Shown: positions 10,537 through 18,600 of the stretch, piece by piece | Position numbering within the stretch: the first letter of the stretch is position 1 | Layout of the letters: each line of letters opens with the position of its first letter | NCBI GenBank assembly: GCA_013393545.1 | Contig: JABXHG010000127.1 | Location: forward strand, 1-22,549 | Origin: Alteromonadaceae bacterium | Lineage (GTDB): Bacteria; Pseudomonadota; Gammaproteobacteria; Pseudomonadales; Oleiphilaceae | Length of the DNA: 22,549 nt | Direction of reading: 5' to 3' | The notes under the pieces: model-generated | Databases searched by the model: none | What the model was told of the DNA's origin: nothing | Seen by the model: only the letters and a program-made list of their open reading frames with translations | Made by a program: the position numbers and the translations under genes

Positions 10537-10616
10537 GACCCTTTGGCAAAACCGGGTCAAGAAAACCCGATAAACGTCGATACCCGATTGTAACGGAAAA
10601 ACAGGCAACATCAGTC

Positions 10617-11594
10617 ATGGCCGAGAACAGCGCAGCGCAAAACTCCTCCGAAACGCCCGGTGCGGTATTGCATCCCGGCCGCGCTGCCGATCCCGCTCCG
10701 GAGGCTGATAATGTCGGCGAGCCAGCAGCAGCCAGCGAGCACGAGCCTCGGGTGGAATCCGATGCAACCGCTGAGACAGCCGCTGTGCCAGATACCGACG
10801 GCGACGAAAACGGCAGTGAAGCAGAGCAGGAACCCGAAGCAGCGGAGCAGGCGATGGCCCAATCCCGGCAACGAAAACTGCGGTTGTTGCTGCGCCAGTG
10901 TGACCGGGTGATGCTGATGGACTTTAACCTGTTGTCCATGTCTGACTGGCCAGACAACTTCAGCATGGCCGCTGCCCGGCGAAGCCGGGATTTGTGGATT
11001 TTCAGTGCCCTGATTGCCGCTTCCATTTTCCTGAGCGGCCTGACCGGCTATGTGCCCGCCTGGCTGGCCGGCGGCAGCCTGGGTGCCTTCGTCATTATAC
11101 TGCTATTGGGTGTGCCCTTTGTCCGGCGCGTGTATACGGACAAACCCTCGTATATGGATCTGCTGTTAAAGCGCCAGCAGTTGTTGCGTGATGCCCGCAA
11201 ACACGCCGCCCACCTGGAAGGCAAGGATGGCCTGGCCTGGCAGTGCCTGCGCCTGGCCGATTACAACCCCAGCCTCCGGCATCGGCGGTTTCGGGTACTG
11301 ACCCAATTGTCCGAGCATCGGGGACTGACTAACTGGCTGAATAGGCGGGATCGTATCCGGCTGTATCTGATTTTCCTGCTGGAGGCGGAAAAAGCCTACA
11401 CACGCGCCCAGGACGATTTCTTTGCCGGCCACCAGAAAGCCATCGACCGGGGCTGGCCGGAGGTGGCCGCGGCCACCCGGGAACCGGCTGATATGGACGC
11501 CGATGGGGAAGAGGGCGCTGCCGGCGAATCAGGAGAGGAACAGGAGGGAGACCCGGAAACACAGGCCAGACCGGACAAGCCCGCGGCAACTTGA
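10617..11594 (+). CDS. Hypothetical two-helix membrane protein with acidic termini
   Basis: I do not recognise a family. The 325-residue product has three parts. Residues 1-79 are an acidic, Ala/Glu/Pro-rich, low-complexity tail. Residues 80-285 are a mostly basic core with two adjacent membrane helices (about 126-146 and 149-169, separated by a short PAWLAGG turn) and a helical cytoplasmic-looking region containing KRQQLLRDARKHAAHLEG, NRRDRIRLYLIFLLEAEKAYTRAQ and DDFFAGHQKA. Residues 286-325 are a second acidic tail. No enzyme motif or signal peptide is visible. An internal ATG at 10854 (codon 80, just before the basic core) has GGAG 6 nt upstream and is a better-looking translation start than the one at 10617, which has only a weak site. 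The acidic tail may therefore be absent. The stop codon (11592-11594) lies inside the -35 element of psrA. Confidence 0.7.
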   Translation: MAENSAAQNSSETPGAVLHPGRAADPAPEADNVGEPAAASEHEPRVESDATAETAAVPDTDGDENGSEAEQEPEAAEQAMAQSRQRKLRLLLRQCDRVMLMDFNLLSMSDWPDNFSMAAARRSRDLWIFSALIAASIFLSGLTGYVPAWLAGGSLGAFVIILLLGVPFVRRVYTDKPSYMDLLLKRQQLLRDARKHAAHLEGKDGLAWQCLRLADYNPSLRHRRFRVLTQLSEHRGLTNWLNRRDRIRLYLIFLLEAEKAYTRAQDDFFAGHQKAIDRGWPEVAAATREPADMDADGEEGAAGESGEEQEGDPETQARPDKPAAT

Positions 11595-11619
11595 CAGTAT
11601 TTCGTTTGAAACGTATGTT
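11591..11619 (+). promoter_or_regulatory. psrA promoter (sigma70-type)
   Basis: A perfect -35 TTGACA (11591-11596), a 17-nt spacer and a -10 TATGTT (11614-11619) precede psrA. The expected transcription start near 11626 would leave a leader of about 28 nt. The -35 overlaps the stop codon of the upstream gene, and the spacer and -10 lie within the palindromic operator, so a bound repressor would block RNA polymerase directly. Confidence 0.8.
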
Positions 11620-11630
11620 TCAAACGAAAT
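11599..11630 (+). promoter_or_regulatory. PsrA operator: perfect palindrome with 14-bp arms
   Basis: The left arm ATTTCGTTTGAAAC (11599-11612) and right arm GTTTCAAACGAAAT (11617-11630) are exact reverse complements around the 4-nt centre GTAT. The core GAAAC-N4-GTTTC fits the PsrA box described in Pseudomonas ([G/C]AAAC, 2-4 nt, GTTT[G/C]). It sits over the spacer and -10 of the promoter immediately upstream of psrA, the arrangement expected for negative autoregulation. Confidence 0.85.
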
Positions 11631-11653
11631 GACTCCAAAGGTGTTTCCTCCTC

Positions 11654-12316
11654 ATGGCCCAATCCGATACGGTTGATCGCATTCTCGATGCCGCCGAAGT
11701 GCTGTTTGCCGAGCGCGGCTTCGCTGAAACATCCCTGCGCATGATCACCAGTAAGGCCAGGGTTAACCTGGCTGCGGTCAACTACCATTTCGGTTCCAAG
11801 AATGAACTGATCCACGCGGTGTTTGCCCGCTTTCTTACGCCTTATTCCTCCACCCTGGGTGAAGCCTTTGACGAACTGGAAGCGGAAAGCGGCGGACAGG
11901 CTCCCTCCCTCGATCGCATTCTATGGGCTCTGGCGGAAAGCACCGCACGTATGCCTCAGCGCAACGAGAAGGGTATTTCGATTTTTATGCGGCTGTTGGG
12001 GCTGGCCTACACTCAGTCACAGGGCCATTTGCGCAAATTCCTGGAAGAAGAGTACAGCGAGCCGTTTGGCCGATTCATGCGGCTGCTGAAGGAAGCTACG
12101 CCGGAGCTGTCGGCGGTCGACCGTTACTGGCGCATTCAGTTTATGCTCGGTGCCACCGCGTTCACCATGTCCAGCAGCGATGCTCTGATCGATATTCTGG
12201 AAACCAAGATCGGTGTGGAAACGTCGGTGCAGGAAATCGCCGCCCGCCTGGTGCCGTTCCTGGCTGCCGGCATGAAAGCGGCGGATAAAATCCAGCAACC
12301 TCCCCACGGTCACTGA
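11654..12316 (+). CDS. psrA: TetR-family fatty-acid-responsive regulator PsrA
   Basis: This is a one-component transcription factor. In Pseudomonas, PsrA represses beta-oxidation genes and itself, activates rpoS, and is released from DNA by long-chain fatty acids. The 220-residue protein opens MAQSDTVDRILDAAEVLFAE. It carries the TetR helix-turn-helix at about residues 27-47, in which SLRMITSKARVNLAAVNYHF is very close to my recollection of P. aeruginosa PsrA. The ligand domain retains ISIFMRLLGLAYTQSQGHLR and FMLGATAFTMSS, also PsrA-like. The ATG at 11654 lies about 11 nt after a weak AAGG site. The upstream operator matches the PsrA consensus, which independently supports the assignment. 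In P. aeruginosa psrA lies beside nagZ and lexA; neither is present here. Confidence 0.9.
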   Translation: MAQSDTVDRILDAAEVLFAERGFAETSLRMITSKARVNLAAVNYHFGSKNELIHAVFARFLTPYSSTLGEAFDELEAESGGQAPSLDRILWALAESTARMPQRNEKGISIFMRLLGLAYTQSQGHLRKFLEEEYSEPFGRFMRLLKEATPELSAVDRYWRIQFMLGATAFTMSSSDALIDILETKIGVETSVQEIAARLVPFLAAGMKAADKIQQPPHGH

Positions 12317-12324
12317 GTCGGCGC

Positions 12325-12360
12325 TTGCCCGGGCGCGTAGGGCTAGGGTAATCTTGCCCT
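12325..12360 (+). promoter_or_regulatory. Possible promoter and start-codon-proximal hairpin of the YkuD gene
   Basis: The 44-nt gap after psrA contains TTGCCC (12325-12330), an 18-nt spacer and TAATCT (12349-12354), placing a transcription start close to the ATG at 12361. AGGGC (12339-12343) can pair with GCCCT (12356-12360) directly against the start codon. No Shine-Dalgarno sequence lies at normal spacing; the nearest AGGG (12345-12348) is 12 nt away. Both readings are weak. Confidence 0.22.
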
Positions 12361-12861
12361 ATGCCTGCAGATTCAGACCTTTATCCCCGGATTGCCATTT
12401 CCCTGGCCGAGCAGACGTTGACGCTGTTCGATGCCAGCGGCGAGCCCGTGGCCTGTTGGCCGGTATCCACCGGCTTGAACGGTGCCGGTGAGCAGGACGG
12501 CAGTGGTTGCACGCCGCGCGGGCGACACTACATCCGTGCCAAAATTGGTGCCCGCCAGCCGCTGAATACGGTATTTCGCGGCCGCCGGCCCACCGGCGAA
12601 CTTTACTGTCCGGAGCTGGCGGAACAATACCCTGATCGTGACTGGATTCTTACCCGTATCCTGTGGCTGTGTGGCATGCAGTGGGGTGGGAATCGCGGGC
12701 CGGGTGTGGATACCTTTCGTCGCTTCATATACATTCACGGCACGCCGGATTCCGAGCCCATGGGCGTGGCCCGGTCGCATGGTTGTGTGCGCATGCGCAA
12801 CGCCGATATTGCCGGGCTTTTTGACCGTGTGCCGATAGGCACAGCAGTGACCATTTCCTGA
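12361..12861 (+). CDS. Cytoplasmic YkuD-domain protein, candidate L,D-carboxypeptidase of the ElsL type
   Basis: YkuD-fold enzymes use a catalytic Cys to act on meso-diaminopimelate-linked peptide bonds of peptidoglycan, usually as periplasmic L,D-transpeptidases. The 166-residue protein begins directly with the fold (RIAISLAEQTLTLFDASGEP) and ends with it. It carries the full active-site signature HGT (His126) and SHGCVRMRN (catalytic Cys142). There is no signal peptide, lipobox or membrane anchor, so it should stay in the cytoplasm. Short cytoplasmic YkuD proteins such as Acinetobacter ElsL have been described as L,D-carboxypeptidases trimming tetrapeptides during cell-wall recycling. That is my preferred inference, not something the sequence proves. 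It follows psrA by 44 nt and precedes the mechanosensitive channel by 26 nt, probably in one transcript with the next two genes. Confidence 0.85.
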   Translation: MPADSDLYPRIAISLAEQTLTLFDASGEPVACWPVSTGLNGAGEQDGSGCTPRGRHYIRAKIGARQPLNTVFRGRRPTGELYCPELAEQYPDRDWILTRILWLCGMQWGGNRGPGVDTFRRFIYIHGTPDSEPMGVARSHGCVRMRNADIAGLFDRVPIGTAVTIS

Positions 12862-12887
12862 TTTCGCGGCTTTCAGAGGAACTGACG

Positions 12888-14066
12888 GTGAGCCAGATAC
12901 TGAACACAATGAATGAGTGGATCAAACAGTTCGGGCTGATGTCCGAAGGCTGGCGTGCCGGCATCCTGGTGTTTTTGCTGGTGTTTGGCACCGCCACTGC
13001 CGCGTTCATTGTCAGTCGGCTGATACTGGCTCTGGAACGCAAATTCGCCAAAACCGGCAACCTCTGGGACGATGCCGTGCTGCACGCCGCCCGCCGGCCG
13101 CTGGTGGCGTTTGTCTGGGTGCAGGGGGTGTTCTGGGCCTCTGAAGTGGCTCACCATTTTTCTGAAGCCGAAATTTTCACCTACAACGGCGCCTTCCTGC
13201 AGGTGGGCGTGGTCTGGGTGATCGTCTGGTTCCTGTTCGGGCTGGTCAAACAGATCGAGAGCATTCTGGTTTCGCCGCTGAAAATGCGTAAACCGATGGA
13301 TTACACCACGGTTAATGCCATTAGCAAGTTGCTGCGGGCGGTGATCATCATTACCGCCGTGCTCACCGCGCTGCAGACCCTCGGTTTCAGTATCTCCGGC
13401 GTGCTGGCTTTTGGTGGCGTGGGTGGTATTGCCGTGGGCTTCGCCGCCAAGGATTTGCTGGCCAACTTTTTCGGCGGGTTCATCATCCATCTGGATCGGC
13501 CGTTCAAGGTGGGGGACTGGGTACGCTCGCCGGACCGCAACATTGAAGGCACGGTGGAGCACATCGGCTGGCGGCTGACTACCATTCGCACGTTTGATCA
13601 CCGACCGCTGTATGTGCCCAACGCCGCCTTTACCACCATTGCGGTGGAAAACCCCTCGCGCATGTTCCATCGTCGTATCTTCGAAACCGTTGGCATCCGC
13701 TATGCCGACGTGAGCAGCATGAAGGCCATCGTTGACGATATTCGCAGCATGCTGGAAAACCACGAAGACATTGCCAGCGACCAGACCATGATCGTCAACT
13801 TCCTGGCCTTCAATGCCTCGTCGCTGGACATAATGGTGTACACGTTTACCAAAACCACCCAGTGGGTGCGGTTTCACGAGGTGAAGGAAGACGTGCTGTT
13901 GAAAATTTCCGAAATCATTCAGAACCACGGTGCCGAGATTGCCTTCCCGACACGCACCCTGCATCTGCCGGATGGCGTTCAGGTGAACGAGGCCATGGCA
14001 GCGCAGACCGCAGGCGGCGCCTCGTCCGGGGACAGCCAACCGGCGGGCACGGGAGTAAAATCATGA
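12888..14066 (+). CDS. MscS-family mechanosensitive ion channel, YnaI-like
   Basis: This is an inner-membrane channel that opens on membrane tension to release solutes during hypo-osmotic shock. The 392-residue protein has about five membrane segments (roughly 22-45, 70-88, 101-121, 146-164, and the Gly/Ala-rich pore helix 168-200 with SGVLAFGGVGGIAVGFAAKD and LLANFFGGFII). These are followed by the MscS beta domain (LDRPFKVGDWV, GTVEHIGWRLTTIRTFDHRP, LYVPNAAF) and the cytoplasmic alpha/beta domain ending about residue 365. The last 25-30 residues form a polar tail. Five helices and this length fit the YnaI class better than three-helix MscS. The GTG start has GAGGA 7 nt upstream (12876-12880), which decides the start. 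The stop overlaps the next start (ATGA), indicating coupling with the phosphorylase gene. Confidence 0.92.
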   Translation: MSQILNTMNEWIKQFGLMSEGWRAGILVFLLVFGTATAAFIVSRLILALERKFAKTGNLWDDAVLHAARRPLVAFVWVQGVFWASEVAHHFSEAEIFTYNGAFLQVGVVWVIVWFLFGLVKQIESILVSPLKMRKPMDYTTVNAISKLLRAVIIITAVLTALQTLGFSISGVLAFGGVGGIAVGFAAKDLLANFFGGFIIHLDRPFKVGDWVRSPDRNIEGTVEHIGWRLTTIRTFDHRPLYVPNAAFTTIAVENPSRMFHRRIFETVGIRYADVSSMKAIVDDIRSMLENHEDIASDQTMIVNFLAFNASSLDIMVYTFTKTTQWVRFHEVKEDVLLKISEIIQNHGAEIAFPTRTLHLPDGVQVNEAMAAQTAGGASSGDSQPAGTGVKS

Positions 14067-14839
14067 GCGAAAAAACAGCAACCGGCCCTGTCGGTATTAT
14101 TGGCGGTACCGGGCTGACCCGGCTGAGCGGGCTGGTGATCGAGGGCGAGCAGCAGGTGGTCACCGATTGGGGCGAGCCGTCTGACCGGCTGGTCAAGGGC
14201 CGGCTGGGGGAGCAGGAAGTGGTGTTTCTGGCTCGCCATGGCAATCCGCACCGAATTCCACCTCATCAAGTGAATTACCGGGCCAATCTTCAGGCGCTTT
14301 ATGACGCGGGCGTGCGCACCGTGGTGGGGGTCAATGCGGTTGGCGGTATTCATCAGAATATGGGGCCAGCCCACGTTGTGATCCCTGATCAGCTGATTGA
14401 TTACACCTGGGGCCGCGCCAGCACGTTTTTCGAAGGCGATCTGGAGGCCACGACTCACATCGATTTCACCTGGCCGTACTGCGAAAACAGCCGGCAGGCC
14501 CTGATTGAAAGCGCGAAAGTAGCGGGGGTTGCCTTCTCGGATTTCGGGGTTTACGGAGCCACCCAGGGGCCGAGATTGGAAACCGCCGCCGAGATACGGC
14601 GCATGGAGCGGGATGGCTGTGACCTGGTGGGCATGACCGGCATGCCCGAAGCGGTACTGGCGGCGGAGCTGGGCATGCGCTATAGCTGCTTGGCGCTGGT
14701 GGTTAACTGGGCCGCCGGCAAATCAGAGGCCATTATCACCATGGAAGAGATTGAGGCGGCCATTGAACAAGGCATGACCGGCATCAAGCAGATTCTGGAG
14801 CAGTCGGTGGCCAATCTGGGCCGGCTTACTCCTCGATAG
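14063..14839 (+). CDS. S-methyl-5'-thioinosine phosphorylase (MTAP/PNP family)
   Basis: The enzyme phosphorolyses methylthioinosine, derived from methylthioadenosine (a polyamine-synthesis and quorum-signal by-product), to hypoxanthine and methylthioribose-1-phosphate; this activity was shown for P. aeruginosa PA3004. The 258-residue protein contains the phosphate-binding GIIGGTGL (11-18), RHGNPHRIPPHQVNYRAN (58-75), TQGPRLETAAEIRRM (167-181), VGMTGMPEA (189-197) and the purine-site segment VVNWAAGK (213-220). The gene order (phosphorylase next to a CsiV-family gene and mfd) matches PA3004-PA3002, supporting MTIP rather than MTA phosphorylase. The ATG 14063 overlaps the channel-gene stop and has GGGAG 7 nt upstream; a longer frame reaching back to 13862 is rejected. 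Its 3' end overlaps the convergent CsiV-family gene by 14 bp. Confidence 0.88.
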   Translation: MSEKTATGPVGIIGGTGLTRLSGLVIEGEQQVVTDWGEPSDRLVKGRLGEQEVVFLARHGNPHRIPPHQVNYRANLQALYDAGVRTVVGVNAVGGIHQNMGPAHVVIPDQLIDYTWGRASTFFEGDLEATTHIDFTWPYCENSRQALIESAKVAGVAFSDFGVYGATQGPRLETAAEIRRMERDGCDLVGMTGMPEAVLAAELGMRYSCLALVVNWAAGKSEAIITMEEIEAAIEQGMTGIKQILEQSVANLGRLTPR

Positions 14840-15644
14840 GCTCGAAGTAGACCAGAACGCCGAGGGTGGGGGAGTCGATAAAGTGGATTTCCCCGCTGCG
14901 CATACGGCGTACTTCCCGAATCCAGGTGACTAACTCCGGATCGACGGTGGGAGGCACGGTGGACAGCTCGGTTTGTCGAGCATCGCTGCCGCTGGTGGCT
15001 TCCGTGGCATTGGCCGTTTGCTCGCCCGAGGCTTCATTATTCGCCATCACCCGAGCAGCTTCGGCTTCCGCCTGCTCGCGCGCCTCGGCCAATGCTTCTT
15101 CGGTTACCTGCCAGTGATTAAGGTCGACGTCCACATGCAGATAGCGCCGGCGTTCGATACCGATGGTGCCTTCGATCTCGCGATGACCGGCGGCGGTCAG
15201 CCAGTCGCCCAGGGCCACCCGCATGGGGCCGGTGTCTTCACCGGGCGGGAATCCCTGGTACCAGCCGGCGGCTGCCAGCACTCGGTAACGGCCGGTGTTT
15301 TCCAGCCGGCGTGCCGATTGCCCCAGGTGCATCTGGTTGCGGCCGAGCAGTTTCAGGTCTGTCGCCCGGGAGCCGCCCTCACTTTCCACCCAAAGGTTTC
15401 GTGCCGAACTGACCGGCGGTTCCACCTTCTTGCCGGCCATCTGCTCTTCCACATCGGCCGGATCCACCAACCTTTTCAGAATGACCAGTTCAGCGCGGTA
15501 ATAGTCATCCGGCACTGGCTCGGGAATGACCTGGGCCAGTGCCCCGGCGGCGGGCAGGGTCGCAAGCGCCGCCACCAGAGCGGCGTTTCTGAGAAAACTG
15601 TGGATTGGCAAGGGGCGTACTCCCGGTGATTCGTTCAGACTCAC
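14826..15644 (-). CDS. CsiV-family periplasmic/outer-membrane-associated protein
   Basis: The 272-residue protein has an N-terminal signal sequence (basic residues near 10-19, hydrophobic Ala/Leu core to about 37, probable cleavage after ALA before QVIPEP). A conserved-looking start of the mature domain (DDYYRAELVILKRL) follows, then a beta-rich domain and a C-terminal segment SGEIHFIDSPTLGVLVYFEPI. A Glu/Ala-rich charged insertion lies at about 187-225 (EEALAEAREQAEAEAARV). Placement in the CsiV family (a peptidoglycan-binding envelope protein characterised in Vibrio cholerae) rests on position after mfd, as in PA3003, and on the general pattern of mature start and C terminus; sequence identity looks low. 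The GTG start overlaps the mfd stop (GTGA), so it is coupled to mfd although the two functions look unrelated. Its 3' end overlaps the convergent phosphorylase gene by 14 bp. Confidence 0.78.
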   Translation of the reverse strand: MSLNESPGVRPLPIHSFLRNAALVAALATLPAAGALAQVIPEPVPDDYYRAELVILKRLVDPADVEEQMAGKKVEPPVSSARNLWVESEGGSRATDLKLLGRNQMHLGQSARRLENTGRYRVLAAAGWYQGFPPGEDTGPMRVALGDWLTAAGHREIEGTIGIERRRYLHVDVDLNHWQVTEEALAEAREQAEAEAARVMANNEASGEQTANATEATSGSDARQTELSTVPPTVDPELVTWIREVRRMRSGEIHFIDSPTLGVLVYFEPIEE

Positions 15645-18600
15645 GAGGCTTTGCGGGCGGCTTCGGCCGGCGTTAGCTCGCGCAGCATTTCAGCAATGGC
15701 ATCGAGTTTACCACTGGTGGAATCATCATTCAGCCGGAAGCCAAAGCTGTTGGCCCCTTCAAGCTTGTAGGTGTCGGGCGCGGATTGCACCTTTTTCACC
15801 AGTTCCAGCGGATCGACCGGTGTGGATTCGCCAAATTCCAGGCGCACCCATTCGCGGCCCGCATCCACCTTATTAATGCCCAAAGCCTCTGCCTTTATGC
15901 GCAGACGGGTCTGGTTTACCAGGTTCTTCGCCGGCTCCGGCAGCAGGCCGAAGCGATCAATCATCTCCACCTGCAGTTCCTTCAGCTCGTCTTCGTTCTT
16001 CACGCTGGCAATGCGTTTGTAAAGCATCAGGCGGTTATGAACATCTGGCAAATAGTCGTCGGGAATCAGTGCCGGGATGCGCAGGTTCATCTCGGTGCCG
16101 TGGCTCAGGGGCAGCTCGGCGTTCGGGGTGCGGCCCTCGCGGATGGCCTTGACCGCTTCGTCCAGCAACTGCATGTACAGGCTGAAGCCGATGGTCTCTA
16201 TCTGGCCGCTCTGTTCTTCGCCCAGCAGCTCGCCGGCGCCGCGGATTTCCAGGTCGTGGGTGGCGAGCATGAAGCCGGCGCCCAGGTCCTGGGCCTCAGC
16301 GATGGCGTCCAGGCGCTTTTTGGCATCGGCGGACAGACTCTTGGGCGGTGGCGTTAGCAGGTAGGCATAAGCCTGGTGGTGCGAACGGCCCACGCGTCCC
16401 CGTAGCTGGTGCAGCTGGGCCAGGCCGAACTTGTCCGCGCGCTCGATGATGATGGTGTTGGCGCTGGGGATGTCGATGCCGGTTTCCACGATGGTGGTGC
16501 ACACCAGCACGTTGAAGCGCTTGTGGTAGAACTCCGACATGATCTGTTCCAGCTGGCGCTCGCGCATCTGGCCGTGGGCCACGCCCACCCGCGCTTCGGG
16601 CACCAGGTTACGGATGTCTTCGGCGGTCTTCTCGATGGTGGCTACATCGTTGTGCAGGAAGTACACCTGACCACCGCGCAGGATTTCCCGCAGGATGGCT
16701 TCCTTGGCCATCACGTCGTCACGCTGGCGCACGAAGGTTTTCACCGACAGCCGGCGGGCTGGTGGCGTGGCGATGATCGACAGATCCCGCAGGTGACCCA
16801 TGGCCATGTTCAGGGTGCGGGGGATGGGCGTGGCGGTCAGGTTGAGCATGTCCACTTCCGCCCGCAGGGCCTTTAGCCGTTCTTTCTGCTGTACGCCAAA
16901 ACGGTGTTCCTCATCGATGATCACCAGCCCCAGGTTCTTGAACTTGATGTCGCCCTGCAGCAGCTTGTGGGTGCCGATCACGATGTCGGCTTTTCCTTCC
17001 TCAATCGCCTCCATGGCTTTGCTGGTCTGCTTACCGCTGCGGAAGCGGCTGAGTAGTTCCACCTGCACGGCGGTGTCCGAGAACCGGTCCCGGAAGGATT
17101 CGTAATGCTGCTGGGCCAGCAGGGTAGTGGGCACCAGGACCGCCACCTGTTTGCCCGACCAGGTGGCCAGGAAGGCAGCGCGCATGGCCACTTCGGTTTT
17201 GCCGAAGCCGACATCGCCGCAAACGAGTCTGTCCATGGGCTGTTCGCTGGTCATGTCCTCGAACACCGACTGGATGGCCACTTGCTGGTCCGGGGTTTCC
17301 TCAAACGGGAAGCCAGCGGCGAAGGCCCGGTAGGCTTCTTTCGGGTCTTCGAACTGGAAGCCCTTGCGGGCCTCCCGGCGGGCGTACACGTCCAATAATT
17401 CGGCGGCGGTGTCGCGGATTTTCTCCAGGGCTTTCTGCTTGGCGTTGCTCCAGCGCTCGGTACCCAGCTTATGCAGCGGCGCGTGCTCCTCGTCGGTGCC
17501 GGAATAACGCGAGATCAGGTGCAGGTTGGAGACTGGCACATACAGCTTGGAGCCGCCGGCGTATTCCAGCGTCAGGAATTCATCCGAACTGCCACCGGCG
17601 GAAATGGTCTCCAGCCCCTTGTAGCGGCCCACGCCGTGATCGATATGGACCACTGGCGAGCCGATCCGCAACTCGGACAGGTCGCGATAGCCGGAGTCGT
17701 CGACCTCGGTGGGCTTTTCCCGACGCCGGCGCTGCAGCACCTGCTGGCCGAACAGGGCGGTTTCGGTGATCAGCGCCAGGTGCTGGTCGGGCAGAAGCAT
17801 GCCCTGTTCCATGGGCGCGATGGTGATGGCCAGGGTATGCTCGTCATCCTCGACGAAGGCATTCCAGTTGGCCACCGTGGCCGGTTTCAAGCCGTGTTCG
17901 GACAGGTTCTCAATCAGGGCTTCGCGACGTCCTGACGATTCGGCGCAAATCAGTACCCGGCCGGCGAAATCGTTCAGGAAGCGTTTCAGGCGCCCGGCCG
18001 GGTCGGCGGCGCGGCCGTCCATGGCCACATCCGGCAAGGATTCGGTGTGGCAATTATGGGTGGCGTTGCCCTGAAGCTCGTTGCTGGCACAGGTCACCCG
18101 CGGATACTGCTTGAACTGGCCAAACACCTCGTCTTGCTGCAAGAACAGCTCACCCGGCGGCAGGATTGGGCGCAGGCGGTCGTGCCGGCGGTCTTCGTAT
18201 CGGGCACGGGTTTCGGCATCAAAGGCGGCGACGGCATCGTTCAGCCCGTCGGCGGTGAACACCAGGGTGTCGGTCGGCAGGTAATCGAACAGGGTGGCGG
18301 TTTCATCGAAAAACAGCGGCAGATAGTACTCGATACCCGGCGGCGTAATACCGCTGCTGACATCCTGATAGACGGTGGCATTTTTGTCGGCGTCCGGAAA
18401 ATGTTCGAACCAGCGGTTACGGAACCCGGAACGGGCCTGTTTGTGCCAGGGAAACTCGTGCGCCGGCAGCAGTTCGATTTGCTCGATCCGATCAATGGAG
18501 CGCTGGGTTTCTGGATCAAAGGTGCGCAGGGTTTCGATTTCGTCGTCGAACAGGTCGATCCGGTAGGGCAGGTTCGACCCCATGGGGTAGATGTCCAGGA

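Noticed and set aside
10495..10611. 39-codon N-terminal extension of riboflavin synthase
   Set aside because: The invariant MFTGIVQG start and a well-placed AGGAG fix the start at 10494; the extension covers the likely promoter.
10495..10616. FMN riboswitch upstream of ribE
   Set aside because: The divergent intergenic region is only 122 nt and contains none of the conserved RFN-element blocks I would expect.
13862..14062. Long N-terminal extension of the thioinosine phosphorylase frame into the channel gene
   Set aside because: It overlaps the channel coding sequence out of frame. ATG 14063 has a good ribosome site and begins just before the conserved GIIGGTGL.
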